A stretch of 64,000 bases of DNA from Halalkalibacter urbisdiaboli (GTDB lineage: Bacteria; Bacillota; Bacilli; Bacillales; Bacillaceae_D), in assembly GCF_002156385.1 (NCBI RefSeq), contig NZ_MVJM01000002.1:186001-250000 (forward strand), written 5' to 3'. Made by a program: the position numbers and the translations under genes. The notes beneath the pieces were generated by a model. The model did no database searches. It worked only from the letters and a program-made list of their open reading frames with translations, and was not told the DNA's origin. Below, one piece after another: positions 34,559 through 45,330 of the stretch; positions within the stretch are counted from its first letter, which is position 1, and the number at the start of each line of letters is the position of its first letter.

Positions 34559-34601
34559 GAAATCACCTCTTCAACCTTTTTACTCCATTATCATACCATG
34601 T

Positions 34602-35045
34602 TTATTCTTGAATTACCTTTTCTAAATTCAATAAAGTAAATAATCGATTATCTAATTTTACGACACCTCGTAAATATTCAGCTTCCACTCCACCAACCAC
34701 TTCAGGCGTTGGTTCAATTTTTTCGACTGGAATATCAATGACGTCATTTGCCCCATCAACGATAAAACCAATCTCTATGTCATCCTTTGAAAGAACAAGA
34801 ATGCGAGTAGCCTCATCAAATTCTTTATCCTCAATCCCAAATCGCTTACGCAAATTAATAATCGGTGTGATGACACCACGTAAATTCATAACGCCTGTTA
34901 CAAACGGGTATGTTCTTGGGATTCTCGTCACAGGCTGCATCCTTTCGATCGATTGAATATAATCAACCTCGATAGCATACTCCTGATCTTTCAATTGAAA
35001 AACTATCACTTTAATGTCTTTTTTTATCGCGGTTTCATTTGACAA
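34602..35045 (-). CDS. cheW: Chemotaxis coupling protein CheW
   Basis: Scaffold of 147 residues linking chemoreceptors to CheA. The SH3-like fold shows VIVFQLKDQEYAIEVDYIQS, RIPRTYPFVTGVMNLRG and IGFIVDGANDVIDIP, all typical of CheW. The start codon lies 21 nt after the cheA stop, with GGGGAGGCC in the gap. Partner genes are cheA upstream and cheY downstream. Confidence 0.95.
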   Translation of the reverse strand: MSNETAIKKDIKVIVFQLKDQEYAIEVDYIQSIERMQPVTRIPRTYPFVTGVMNLRGVITPIINLRKRFGIEDKEFDEATRILVLSKDDIEIGFIVDGANDVIDIPVEKIEPTPEVVGGVEAEYLRGVVKLDNRLFTLLNLEKVIQE

Positions 35046-35066
35046 CGTGCTCGGCCTCCCCGTTGT

Positions 35067-37115
35067 TTACTTAATCAATGCATTTGTATCAACAATTAGT
35101 GCTACTTGTCCATTACCTAAAATTGTCGCACCTGAGATGGCGAAAACATTCGTTAAGTAATTACCAAGTGATTTCAAAACAATATCATGCTGGCCAATTA
35201 ATGAATCAACAACGAGTCCTGCCACTTTGTCTCCCTTATGGATAATGACAAGCGAATAAAACTCTTCCTCTTCCCTTTCTCCTGGAACAGAGAAGATATC
35301 TTTTAAGAAGACGAGTGGAACAACTTTGCCACGGAAATCAATCACTTTTTGATTATGGGCGCTATAAATCTCTTTCTTATTAACAATTGCTGTTTCAACA
35401 ATTGACGACAGCGGAATCGCATACTTCTCTTCGCGAACCTCAACAAGCATAACGTCAATAATTGATAACGTTAATGGCAATTGAATTGAGAAAACAGAGC
35501 CTTTACCTAACTCAGAATTCACAGTTACGACTCCACCTAGGGATTCAAATGTAGCACGAACTACATCTAATCCAACTCCACGTCCAGATACATCTGTAAT
35601 TTTCTCTGCTGTACTGAAACCTGAAGCAAAGAGTAAACCAAACACTTGCGAATCGTTCATCTTTTCTGCTTCTTCTTCTGAAACAACACCGTTTGATATT
35701 GCTTTTTTCAATACTTTTTCACGGTCAATCCCTGCACCATCATCTTCAATTTCGATATACACATTGTTTCCACTGTGATAGGCCTTTAAGATGACTGTGC
35801 CTTCTTCAGGCTTACCTAACTCACGACGTCTTTCAGGTGTTTCAATGCCGTGGTCAATGGAATTTCTCAATAAATGCACAAGAGGATCACCGATTTCATC
35901 AATAATCGTTCGATCAAGCTCTGTCTCCGCACCAAGAATTTGTAAATTAACTTTCTTGTTTAAATCTTTTGAAAGACTACGAACCATTCGTGGGAAACGA
36001 TTAAACACTTGCTCAACTGGCATCATTCTCATATTTAAAATGATTTCTTGTAAATCACCTGAAATTCGTGACATCCGTTCAACCGTCTCATTTAATTCGT
36101 TATTTTGTAAATCACTGGCTATTTGCTCAAGACGGCCACGATCAATAACTAGCTCTTCAAATAAATTCATTAAAACATCGAGGCGTTCAATGTTTACACG
36201 AATGGTTTTATTTAATTCATTTCCTGATTTTTTTTGTGGAGGAGTTGCTTTATCCTGCTTATTTGCTGCAACAGTTTCGTTCTTTTTTTCAACTTTTACT
36301 ACCTCTTGCGTTTCTGCTTCTACTTTCTTTAACATTGATACATCAATTTTTTGAGCAATAACATTGGTAATCTCTGAAACTTTTAAAATTCGTTGTTTAA
36401 TTTCCTCTCCATCAACATTAGAGATAATCGTAACAAGGAAGTCTTGGTCAAACTTTTCTTCTTCCAAGTGTTCCGCAGATGGAGTAGATTTAATAATCTC
36501 CCCAACCTGTTCTAACACCTCAAAGACCATAAATACTCGTGCAGCCTTTAACATTGCCCGCTCATCTAAAGATACTTTAACTTGATACGCATTAAATCCT
36601 TGTTCAAATGACTGTTCAAGAACAGTTCGTTCAAATTCATCGTAATCCTCTTGGAGGTGATCCTCCGGATGAACAGAACTCACTTCATTTTCTTGGAGCG
36701 GTTGAGTACTCTCTTCTACAGTTTTTACAGGGGATTCCCCTTTTTCAATCCGCTCTAATTGAGCAACAACTTCGGAAACGTCGCGTTTTCCGTTTCCACC
36801 ACCTGCTATATCAGTGACCATTGACTCAAGGTCATCAACAGCAGTGAAAACAACATCTAATACTTCTGAAGTTGCATTTAGCTTATGGTTTCGAATCATA
36901 TCGAGCACATTTTCCATGTTATGGGTCAAATGTGCTAAATCTTCAAATCCCATTGTAGCAGCCATACCTTTTAGTGTATGGGCAGAGCGAAATACTTCCC
37001 CTACGATAGATAAGTCATCAGGGGCTTGTTCTAATTTTAATAAATTATCATTAATCGCTTGTAGATGCTCCTGACTCTCATCAAGAAACACATCCAAATA
37101 TTCTGAATTAATCAA
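35067..37115 (-). CDS. cheA: Chemotaxis histidine kinase CheA
   Basis: Cytoplasmic signal-transducing kinase of 682 residues that autophosphorylates in response to receptors and phosphorylates CheY. Domains in order: HPt with phospho-accepting H46 (FRSAHTLKGMAATMGF); a P2-like linker domain (about 170-270); a dimerisation domain (IRVNIERLDVLMNLFEEL); the ATPase with N box LRNSIDHGIE, G1 DDGAGID and G2 GRGVGLDVV; and a C-terminal CheW-like domain. The start is TTG at 37115, 9 nt after GAGGTG, giving a start that matches other Bacillus CheA proteins (YLDVFLDES). First gene of cheA-cheW-cheY. Confidence 0.95.
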   Translation of the reverse strand: MINSEYLDVFLDESQEHLQAINDNLLKLEQAPDDLSIVGEVFRSAHTLKGMAATMGFEDLAHLTHNMENVLDMIRNHKLNATSEVLDVVFTAVDDLESMVTDIAGGGNGKRDVSEVVAQLERIEKGESPVKTVEESTQPLQENEVSSVHPEDHLQEDYDEFERTVLEQSFEQGFNAYQVKVSLDERAMLKAARVFMVFEVLEQVGEIIKSTPSAEHLEEEKFDQDFLVTIISNVDGEEIKQRILKVSEITNVIAQKIDVSMLKKVEAETQEVVKVEKKNETVAANKQDKATPPQKKSGNELNKTIRVNIERLDVLMNLFEELVIDRGRLEQIASDLQNNELNETVERMSRISGDLQEIILNMRMMPVEQVFNRFPRMVRSLSKDLNKKVNLQILGAETELDRTIIDEIGDPLVHLLRNSIDHGIETPERRRELGKPEEGTVILKAYHSGNNVYIEIEDDGAGIDREKVLKKAISNGVVSEEEAEKMNDSQVFGLLFASGFSTAEKITDVSGRGVGLDVVRATFESLGGVVTVNSELGKGSVFSIQLPLTLSIIDVMLVEVREEKYAIPLSSIVETAIVNKKEIYSAHNQKVIDFRGKVVPLVFLKDIFSVPGEREEEEFYSLVIIHKGDKVAGLVVDSLIGQHDIVLKSLGNYLTNVFAISGATILGNGQVALIVDTNALIK

Positions 37116-37301
37116 GATCCATGTCACCTCGATGTTTATAAATTCACCCACATTTACTTTCAACGATTCTGCTTAAGTAGAAGAATTCATTTCTTTCATC
37201 ATAGCATATTTTTAATAAAGAATAAGTATTTCTTCATAGGAAAGTATAAATAGTTTTCGTTAAAATCGATTTCTAGTATTTTTTTTGGGGGGCATTCCCA
37301 A

Positions 37302-38993
37302 TTATTGTTGAAGCTTCAAAAATTGCTCATAATGCTCAATTGATAGCGGCTCGGAATGTAGAAAGCCTTGAATCCGATCACAGCCTTGATTAGCTAAATA
37401 GTGAAGCTGTTCTTTTGTTTCTACCCCTTCTGCAATAACAAATAGCTTTAATAAGTGGGCTAGATTAATAATCATCGCAATAATCTCTTCACTATTTTGC
37501 CCCTTTCCAATTCCTTGAACAAATGACTGATCAATTTTCAACTCTTGGATTGGAAGCTGACTTATATATTGTAGAGAGCTATAACCAGTACCAAAATCAT
37601 CAAGACTTATATGAATTCCTAGCTGCGTTAACTTTGTTAAGACACCTAATGTTCGCTCAATATCAATCGCTACACTCTCTGTGACTTCCAAATCTAAATA
37701 CTCTGGTGGTAAGCCCGTTTCTTCTAAAATTGTTTCAATGAAATGAACAAATCTTACTTGTAAAAATTGTCGTGATGAAATATTAACAGACATCGGAACA
37801 TTAGGATAACCAGCATGAATCCAACTTGCCTTTTGTTTACAAGCCTCTCTTAGAATCCAATCACCTATTGGAATGATAAGACCTGTTTCTTCTGCAATCG
37901 AAATAAAACGACTTGGACTAAGCAAACCATTGTCAGGGTGATTCCATCTTACTAATACTTCTTCACCACAAAGCTTCCCAGTACGTGTATCAAATTGCGG
38001 TTGAAAATACAGCTTAAACTCATTACGTTCTAACGCCTTACGAAGGTCGTTTTCAACATTAAACAGCTTTGAAATATCCTCGTTCATATTACGATTGTAC
38101 AGTTCAAAGCCATCACTTCCATTTGCCTTTGCTCGATACATCGCTGCATCAGCAGAACGGATCAGTGATTCAGCGGTAGAGCCGTTGTCAGGGAAAATAG
38201 CAATGCCGATACATGCAGTAATTGTAAATTCATAGCCATCGACTATGAGTGGCTTGCGAATGATTTTTAAAATTCTCTCAGCCACATCAGTAGCCATCAA
38301 CGGCGAGGTTAATTCGGGAAGATAAACGATAAATTCATCTCCCCCCATTCTTGCTAATACATCCTTGCTACTGAGCCCTTTTTTTAAACGTTCGGCAATC
38401 ATTTTTAATGCGTGATCACCAAAAAAATGCCCAAGTGTGTCATTTACTAACTTAAAACGGTCCAAGTCAATGAACAGTACTGCTATCTGTTGTTTCACCT
38501 TTTTAGCTTGCTTAATAGCCACTTCTAAAGAATCAAGAACATAGCGTCGATTCGGTAGTTGTGTGAGCGCATCCTCATTCGCTATCTTACTTATTTTTAG
38601 TTCAGCAAGCTTACGTTTCGTGATGTCCTGTGCAATTCCAATTACCCCTTCAATGTTCCCATCAATTTGATTAGGCATGAGGGTGACATTGGCAAACAAA
38701 CTCTGTCCAGTTTGATGCATTAACTCAATTTCAAACGTATTAGCCTCTCCATTAAGAGCAAGCCTAAAATTTTGTCGTGCTAACGGTCGTTCCTCAACAT
38801 TCACTAAATTTTCAAAGTTCATTTTCAAAAGAACTTCCTCGGGTTGCCCGGTGATGTTCGTCGTCGCTGGGTTAACGTGCAAAAATGAACCTGACCGAGT
38901 GAGAATAAATATAGCATTCGGATTAAAGTGAACCAAGGATTGATACTGTTGCTCACTTTCCCTTAACCGTTTTTTCAATTCAGATAGCTTCAT
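37302..38993 (-). CDS. PAS-GGDEF-EAL cyclic-di-GMP signalling protein
   Basis: Cytoplasmic sensor/enzyme of 563 residues. A PAS domain (about residues 12-130; FNPNAIFILTRSGSFLHVNP) is followed by a diguanylate cyclase GGDEF domain with intact RMGGDEF and by an EAL phosphodiesterase domain. The EAL signature reads EVL (GEEVLVRW), but the other catalytic parts (VNISSRQFL, LEVTESVAI, DDFGTGYSSL, IAEGVET) are intact, so hydrolysis is still likely. No membrane segment. The ATG at 38993 is preferred to a TTG nine codons upstream. It lies between the chemotaxis operon and the add genes and may affect motility. Confidence 0.92.
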   Translation of the reverse strand: MKLSELKKRLRESEQQYQSLVHFNPNAIFILTRSGSFLHVNPATTNITGQPEEVLLKMNFENLVNVEERPLARQNFRLALNGEANTFEIELMHQTGQSLFANVTLMPNQIDGNIEGVIGIAQDITKRKLAELKISKIANEDALTQLPNRRYVLDSLEVAIKQAKKVKQQIAVLFIDLDRFKLVNDTLGHFFGDHALKMIAERLKKGLSSKDVLARMGGDEFIVYLPELTSPLMATDVAERILKIIRKPLIVDGYEFTITACIGIAIFPDNGSTAESLIRSADAAMYRAKANGSDGFELYNRNMNEDISKLFNVENDLRKALERNEFKLYFQPQFDTRTGKLCGEEVLVRWNHPDNGLLSPSRFISIAEETGLIIPIGDWILREACKQKASWIHAGYPNVPMSVNISSRQFLQVRFVHFIETILEETGLPPEYLDLEVTESVAIDIERTLGVLTKLTQLGIHISLDDFGTGYSSLQYISQLPIQELKIDQSFVQGIGKGQNSEEIIAMIINLAHLLKLFVIAEGVETKEQLHYLANQGCDRIQGFLHSEPLSIEHYEQFLKLQQ

Positions 38994-39110
38994 AGGCGCT
39001 TCATCACTTTCCCTTATCAAAGTTCTTTTCGTGATTCAATATCTATTAAAACTCTCTTACCTCTATTATAACATGACTTTAGGCTTAGTTCATGATGATT
39101 ATAAAAAGTC

Positions 39111-42100
39111 TCATTCGTTATTTTTAATCATTTCATAATCAGTTCTCGTTGTTGAGTTTGCTCTTAATGCATGCAGCTGCTCGATCGCTTGATAAACAGC
39201 TTTCTCTTCATTAGGCTCATAGGTAATTGAATGTAGTGGCTGTTCCTGATCACGAAGAACGAATAACGACATAGCGGAGACCGACCTTCCCATTATGTGT
39301 TCATAAGCCATTTTATACAAATAGAGCTGTGGTTTATACATTTGAAGAAGTTCAGCACCTGATGCCTGGATACGATTCGTTTTAAAATCGATTATATGAA
39401 CCTTTCCATCCTTTTCTACTATCTTATCTACCTCGCCAATGACCTCAACACCATTTATCCGAAACGTAAAACTCCACTCATTTTCGAGACTCTTCCCCAA
39501 ATCCTTCCTTTTCGCTTCATCATAACTAGCCATTAAATTTTTTACAATCGTTACGTACGCAGATTTATTCTCAATTTCTTCAATATAGGAACAAGCATCT
39601 TGAATGGCCATTTTTTCTGTGAATCCATAATCTCGAAGTTCGCAGGCGCGATGGACAATGGTACCTACCTTTGCAAAATCAATTGATGACGTTGCTCCAA
39701 CTCCCTTCTCGTTCAAGCGCTGTTCACTTATTCCTAAGATGTACCTCTCATAATAGAGGATAGGATCTTTCATAAAGGTCATAATTTCGGAAACAGAAAG
39801 AGAAATTACTGCTTCCTTCCGTGGGATGATTTGAACCGGTTGGTATTTTTGGAGCTCAGTTTCCCAAACTTGTTGTTCTTCTACTTCATTTATTTCAAGA
39901 CACTCATCTGATAGACTTGTCTCGGCTTGAGCCTGTCTGATTAGTTCAAGCCATGAATGCTTTGCATTACGGTCTTCACCTAGCATAATTAAATAGTCTC
40001 TTGCCCGCGTCATTGCTACGTAGAAAAGTCGCTTAGATTCTTCACGTGCTTCTGCATTTGCTTGCTCTTTTACTGCTGCATAACCTGGTGTCATCAAATG
40101 CGTCGGTTTATTGCCGATCATTTCTGCTTCTTCCTCTATTTGAAAGACAATTCCTTGAGTTGGATGAAAACGAATCAAGCCTTTATCAGATTGTGGACTT
40201 CTTTCAAGCTGTGGTAAAAAAACAATAGGAAACTCAAGACCCTTCGAAGCATGGACCGTCATGATATGTACAGCATCACCATTTATACGCTCCGTCTCTG
40301 ATTCGCCTTCCTTGCTACCTAGCAAAATACGTTCATCCAGTTGTTCAACCATTTCCTCATAAACATTCGCACCATCTGCTACAATTGTGGCAATTAATTT
40401 TTCAACATTTTTAACCTTTTGCATTCCGTTTGGTTGAAGAAGTAACGATTGCTGTAGTCCTGATTCCTCGAAAACTTCATATAATCTTGCTTTTAATGAT
40501 TGATGCACCTGCAGTGGAACCCAACGCGCTAACCATGATTGAATCTTGGAACATGCTTGGACAATCTGTTCTGGAAAACGGTCCATCTGGGTCAATCCTC
40601 CACATAGAACATCAGCAAACGATTGATACTCTTGGCATTGCTGCCGGATAAAAGCAAAATCCTTTAACGTTAAACCGAATAACGGACTCCTTAGTAAGGC
40701 GAGTAAATGAACCTCTTCAAAAGGGCGGTTTAACCAACGAAGAAGCGTGATAAAGCCGACAATTTCCTGTCTTTCATAAAAACCAACTCCACCGTAAACG
40801 GTATAAGGAACACCTTTAGATGATAAAGCACGCTCTAAGCGTAAAAGCTCGGTTCTTGCAGGTATTAATATCGCAACATCCTTCCATTGCGGAGCCCTCC
40901 ATTGTTCGTTTTCAACTACACGTGGTTCGCCTTTTTTGATTATAGTAACCAATCGATTAGCTAGTAATTGAAACTGATCAAGCTCATCCTCTTCTTCACT
41001 TTTGATTATGAGTTCAACCTTTTTTTCCTTTTCCTTTTCCTTTTCTGATTTTCGTTCTGCATCTAACGGAGCATACACCGTTTCATATGTCTCTGTCAGT
41101 TCATCAACCATGGCATGAGAAAATAATTGATTTACTACCTTGATAATTGGGGCTTGTGTTCGATAGTTTTTATTCATTAAAATTGCTTCTGCATGATCAG
41201 CATTCGCTGCCCTTTGTTCCATTTCATTCATTAAACTAACGTTGGCCCCGCGAAATCGATAAATAGATTGCTTTGTATCTCCGACAATAAACCGATACAG
41301 CGGATTAATACGAAAAAGCATATCAAGCTGGAGTCGATTCGTGTCCTGAAATTCATCGATCATCATATGGCGAAACTGCGTTTGACAAGCTTGTTGAATC
41401 ATTTCATTGTTTAATAATGCGACAGCTTTTTGTTGTAAATCAGAGAAATCAACGAATCCATACTCATCCTTTTGTTCACGGTAAAGATGATCAAACTCTT
41501 GCAAAAGTTCAATAAAACTAGTTAAAAGATTTACCGTTTGCGAATCGACTGCCGTCGTACCTCCTAACGCTTTCCACGTTTCCTTTAAAGGTTTCCAGTG
41601 ATGCTCGAATAATTCATATAACGATGGAACTTGCTCTGCCCATTTTTTATCACTACGCTTTGGCATCACTTCGCTTATATGACGAAAATAGCTCTCATTA
41701 TCATCGAAGCTGTAATCTAACGAAAAAGCAGTTGATAACCGCTCCACATGCGAGGATTGAGCTTTCGTAAGCATGTCAACTGGGGGGAATTGTTGAGCAC
41801 AACGACAGGCCTGTTCATGAAACTGCTGAATCAACTTGTTTTTTTGTGCTTCCTTTTCTGTTATCTGGATATCTAGCATCATCTCAGCATTTAATGTGGC
41901 AATCACATTTTCCCCTGCTAAAAGCTCTCGAATCTCATCATATATGTCCTCTAGATAAGAATTTAATTGCGTTCTAGTCATATATGAAAAAAAGGGTTCT
42001 GCTTTTTTAACAAATGAAGCCTGATTAAATAGCCGTTTTAACGTCTCTCTTTTTAATTGCTTCGCCTGAACCTCATCAATCACACGTACACGAGGAGGCA

Positions 42101-42479
42101 GTCCCGCACTCATCGCATATTGTCCAAGTAACTGTTGACAAAAGCTGTGAAACGTAGAGATATGCGCCCGATCTAGCAATTCCTTTTGTTCTTTCCAAAA
42201 GCTGTTTTCCTTAGTTGTTACAGCTTCATCCATTTTCTCAGAGATACGTTTACGGATACGGTCCTTCATTTCTCTGGCCGCCTTTTCAGTAAACGTAATC
42301 GCAACAATTTCCTCAACTGTTGCACCTAAATTATGATTAGGATTTTTAAATTTTTGCTCACAAAGATAAATAAATCGTTCGGTAAGAACACGTGTTTTTC
42401 CAGATCCAGCTCCGGCTGAAATTACCACGAATGGTGACTCACTGAAAATAGCGGCCTCTTGGGCTTTATTAAAGTTCAT
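39111..42479 (-). CDS. addA: AddA-like helicase-nuclease
   Basis: UvrD-type helicase plus nuclease of 1122 residues; with its partner it resects DNA ends for recombinational repair. Motifs: Walker A SAGAGSGKTRVL, EFQDTNRLQLD (motif II-like DEFQDT), GDTKQSIYRFRGA, VHASKGLEFPIVFLP and YVAMTRARDYL. The C-terminal RecB-type nuclease shows GEVDKIV, VHIIDFKTNR and QLYLYKMAYE, so it should cut DNA. Slightly shorter than B. subtilis AddA (about 1230). The ATG at 42479 follows the addB stop by one base, with GGAGGAATATAAG overlapping that stop. Neighbours are addB and an ElaA-like gene; sbcDC, usual in Bacillus, do not follow. Confidence 0.9.
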   Translation of the reverse strand: MNFNKAQEAAIFSESPFVVISAGAGSGKTRVLTERFIYLCEQKFKNPNHNLGATVEEIVAITFTEKAAREMKDRIRKRISEKMDEAVTTKENSFWKEQKELLDRAHISTFHSFCQQLLGQYAMSAGLPPRVRVIDEVQAKQLKRETLKRLFNQASFVKKAEPFFSYMTRTQLNSYLEDIYDEIRELLAGENVIATLNAEMMLDIQITEKEAQKNKLIQQFHEQACRCAQQFPPVDMLTKAQSSHVERLSTAFSLDYSFDDNESYFRHISEVMPKRSDKKWAEQVPSLYELFEHHWKPLKETWKALGGTTAVDSQTVNLLTSFIELLQEFDHLYREQKDEYGFVDFSDLQQKAVALLNNEMIQQACQTQFRHMMIDEFQDTNRLQLDMLFRINPLYRFIVGDTKQSIYRFRGANVSLMNEMEQRAANADHAEAILMNKNYRTQAPIIKVVNQLFSHAMVDELTETYETVYAPLDAERKSEKEKEKEKKVELIIKSEEEDELDQFQLLANRLVTIIKKGEPRVVENEQWRAPQWKDVAILIPARTELLRLERALSSKGVPYTVYGGVGFYERQEIVGFITLLRWLNRPFEEVHLLALLRSPLFGLTLKDFAFIRQQCQEYQSFADVLCGGLTQMDRFPEQIVQACSKIQSWLARWVPLQVHQSLKARLYEVFEESGLQQSLLLQPNGMQKVKNVEKLIATIVADGANVYEEMVEQLDERILLGSKEGESETERINGDAVHIMTVHASKGLEFPIVFLPQLERSPQSDKGLIRFHPTQGIVFQIEEEAEMIGNKPTHLMTPGYAAVKEQANAEAREESKRLFYVAMTRARDYLIMLGEDRNAKHSWLELIRQAQAETSLSDECLEINEVEEQQVWETELQKYQPVQIIPRKEAVISLSVSEIMTFMKDPILYYERYILGISEQRLNEKGVGATSSIDFAKVGTIVHRACELRDYGFTEKMAIQDACSYIEEIENKSAYVTIVKNLMASYDEAKRKDLGKSLENEWSFTFRINGVEVIGEVDKIVEKDGKVHIIDFKTNRIQASGAELLQMYKPQLYLYKMAYEHIMGRSVSAMSLFVLRDQEQPLHSITYEPNEEKAVYQAIEQLHALRANSTTRTDYEMIKNNE

Positions 42480-42480
42480 C

Positions 42481-45330
42481 TTATATTCCTCCACTTTCCT
42501 TTTGTTCCTCCGTAACACGACAAACTGAGCGATATGAACAAAACGCGGAGCACTCCAATGGTTTTACAGGGAAATTCCCCTTCATTCCTTGCCATAGATT
42601 TTCTATTCGCTGCTCTAACTCATATTTTTCTAGAAAAGCATTTGTCCCAAGCTCATCCTCACGATTACGGCATTGAGCACTTACGTTATATTGTGATTCT
42701 TTGCCAACATGCTCCGACCGCCAAATCCCATTTCCCGCCCGTTTTCCTGGCTCTTTTAGTGAAATATATGAAGCGCCGTGCGCAGGAACGGAATGACCTT
42801 TACGTTGAAGTTCCTGACTTATAGCATGAGTATAGAGGGGAAGCTGAAGTTTTAACCCAGTCCGTACCTCCTCCTCCATTTTGATTGAAGCGTTCCCCGT
42901 TTTATAGTCATAGAGAACGAAGCCATCCTCTTTCACATCAACCCGATCTACCTTACCTACTAAAACGAGCCGTTCACCACTTCGTAGATTAAGCTCCCAG
43001 CGTATACCTGTTTCCATCGTATCAATTTTCATATCTTGAACCTTAGGGTTGTCCCAAAAATGCTTACATTCTGCTTGCCACCATTTTGATAATTTCCGTT
43101 GCCATTCCTTTTTAACAAGTTGCAAATCAAGCTGGGAAATGTCATGTGAATGGGCCTCAATATGCTCCCAAAGCTCTTCAAAACGTAATGCTATTAAGGC
43201 AGGTACTTGCTCTTTAATTTCCGCAGTTATTTGCCCAAACGGTAGTCCGATTAACTCTAGTTCTTTATAAACTGATTCTATTAATGTATGAACAAGCTGA
43301 CCAATATCGAGTGGAGAAACTTGTTCTAATTGTGTTTGTGGCTCCTGAACATGGAATACGCGCTCCATTGCATACTTAAATGGACAGCGTGCGTAGCTCT
43401 CAAGCTCTGTAATCGAAACAACCGGCTCCTTCCTTTCTACCTCTACCGTTTCCTCTCCTAAAGCCAAACGCTCGATATGTTGGTTCATTTCTTTTAGTCG
43501 CTCCGGAATCTCCTCTACTTGAAACCCTTTCCCTAAGTGGTAAGCGATTTTTTCAGAACGATCTCGTAACGAAATAGCAAACGAATGGGATAATCTCTTC
43601 TCCCAAGACCAGTTGCGCTTCTTCAATGATAGATCAGCTAATAGAGGGGAAGGCAGCAACGGATGACTCGGATCTAGCCCTTCGACATACGTAAATGTTA
43701 TCGATTCTGCGATATAAAAGAGCTGTTGAAAATATGCGTCTTGTTTCTTTCTAAAATGAGCTTGATTCGGCTTTCCAAAACGGATCGGCATTTCGTACAA
43801 ATCACGCTCTTGCACATAACCACTTAGCTGATGGGCAGCAGGAAATATTCCCTCATTCATTCCAACAACATACACTTTTCTACCAGAAAAAAGAGCAATA
43901 TCACGCCATGAATGAACTTGAACACCTGTTTTTGTACCACGTTCTATATATAGCTGCGTCGTTTCACCTATTTCTTTAAACCAATCTTGAAAAATATCCA
44001 CATCTAGTTCGAAAGATGTTAAGCTTTTTTCCTGAAGTTCATTTTCATAGTTTGAAAGTTTTTCAAGTAACACATCTAATGCCTTCTGTTCAAGGATAAA
44101 CTGTTTTAGCTTGACGGTATTCGTTTCTGCCATACTCTTTTTCTCCCATTCAAGTTCAAAGGCGAATGCTTTTATCAACTCATGCATTCGTTCAAGATAG
44201 GAAGACAAACTCGCTGCTTTGGGCCATGTTGTTTGAAGAACAGTCTTGTAAGCAGCGTCTATCACTTCATCGACGATTTCATTTGTCTGCAAAAAGTGCT
44301 GCTTTACTTTCGCATACTGTAATCCTTCAACAAAATAAACTGAGAGAAGCTGTTCAATCAGAGGTAGACGCTCCCATTTTGTTTGATAGGCTCCAGTTAG
44401 TTGGATACAAGATAACAATACATTATGAACACGGGTATTTCTTAAAGGAATCGTCTTCGAGCGATTAATAGGAATACCATTTACTTTTGCCTGACGCATA
44501 AACTCCTCATAATCACGACGCTCATCGACCATTAGGACTGCAATTTCCTCAAGGGGACACTCAGACACTAAAATATCCGTTAGTACTCCGTTCCACTCTT
44601 CTTCCTTTGTAGTAGCTGCCACGATCTCCATTTCAGAAGTCCGAAGTTTATTTTCATTTATTTTGTAATTAGAAGTAAATCCAATTCGCACAAGCTCAGA
44701 AATCGTTTCGTCAATAATTTCAAGTTTACAGTGATTTGGTAAATAAATATCAATCTCTACTCCTGCTCTTTTTAACGCCTCTAAGAGCAAGAACTGGAGC
44801 GGACTGAAGTCGTAATAACCATCTACTATAACCTTTGAAATTAGTGGGGCGTCCTGACTCTCACTCAATACATGAATCGCATGTAAAATAACATGTTCAG
44901 GGTCGAGGAGATTTCTCTTATATGTTTGTTGCTCATATGCTTCAAATAGAGAAACCAACCTGTTCAAAGATTCGGGTACTTCATTGAGTGTTAAGCCTAG
45001 ACGCTTTATTTGTCCGTACGTATCGGCATACCCTCTAATTTTCCCTTGAGTGATATGCTGCTTGTCAAAAAATTGTTGAAAAAACAAGGTGCGCTCTTGC
45101 TCAGTTAATGCGATAAAGGTCTCACCTACTTGGTGAAGAAGGTAATCTGCTACGTCATCAAATGTCGTAAATAGTAGACCTGGTTGGCGATTACGTGCTG
45201 TTTGTAGCCACTTCATAGAAGGAAGCAAATAAAAAACAGGTTTTTCTGCTTGTCGTTGCCATTTAAATGCCTCGGCTAACCGATTAGGATGTGCAATCAT
45301 TGTAAGTTCTGTTCCGTAAATTGCTGTCAT
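42481..45330 (-). CDS. addB: AddB-like nuclease subunit, short and without P-loop
   Basis: Partner of AddA, 949 residues, clearly shorter than B. subtilis AddB (about 1165). The N-terminus (TAIYGTELTMIAHPNRLAEA) lacks the GxxGSGKT P-loop normally found there. The C-terminal RecB-family nuclease is intact: LVGKVDRVD, FVLYDYKTGN and LQLPLYTHAI. Iron-sulfur-type cysteines are present at YARCPFKYAM and in the C-terminal CSAFCSYRSVC, with spacing CX3CX5C rather than the usual CX2CX5C. The pair may be a divergent or second AddAB; chi binding cannot be judged. Start overlaps the ElaA-like stop as ATGA. Confidence 0.8.
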   Translation of the reverse strand: MTAIYGTELTMIAHPNRLAEAFKWQRQAEKPVFYLLPSMKWLQTARNRQPGLLFTTFDDVADYLLHQVGETFIALTEQERTLFFQQFFDKQHITQGKIRGYADTYGQIKRLGLTLNEVPESLNRLVSLFEAYEQQTYKRNLLDPEHVILHAIHVLSESQDAPLISKVIVDGYYDFSPLQFLLLEALKRAGVEIDIYLPNHCKLEIIDETISELVRIGFTSNYKINENKLRTSEMEIVAATTKEEEWNGVLTDILVSECPLEEIAVLMVDERRDYEEFMRQAKVNGIPINRSKTIPLRNTRVHNVLLSCIQLTGAYQTKWERLPLIEQLLSVYFVEGLQYAKVKQHFLQTNEIVDEVIDAAYKTVLQTTWPKAASLSSYLERMHELIKAFAFELEWEKKSMAETNTVKLKQFILEQKALDVLLEKLSNYENELQEKSLTSFELDVDIFQDWFKEIGETTQLYIERGTKTGVQVHSWRDIALFSGRKVYVVGMNEGIFPAAHQLSGYVQERDLYEMPIRFGKPNQAHFRKKQDAYFQQLFYIAESITFTYVEGLDPSHPLLPSPLLADLSLKKRNWSWEKRLSHSFAISLRDRSEKIAYHLGKGFQVEEIPERLKEMNQHIERLALGEETVEVERKEPVVSITELESYARCPFKYAMERVFHVQEPQTQLEQVSPLDIGQLVHTLIESVYKELELIGLPFGQITAEIKEQVPALIALRFEELWEHIEAHSHDISQLDLQLVKKEWQRKLSKWWQAECKHFWDNPKVQDMKIDTMETGIRWELNLRSGERLVLVGKVDRVDVKEDGFVLYDYKTGNASIKMEEEVRTGLKLQLPLYTHAISQELQRKGHSVPAHGASYISLKEPGKRAGNGIWRSEHVGKESQYNVSAQCRNREDELGTNAFLEKYELEQRIENLWQGMKGNFPVKPLECSAFCSYRSVCRVTEEQKESGGI

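Noticed and set aside
35791-36354. 187-codon plus-strand frame
   Set aside because: Antisense shadow within cheA, whose domains are fully accounted for.
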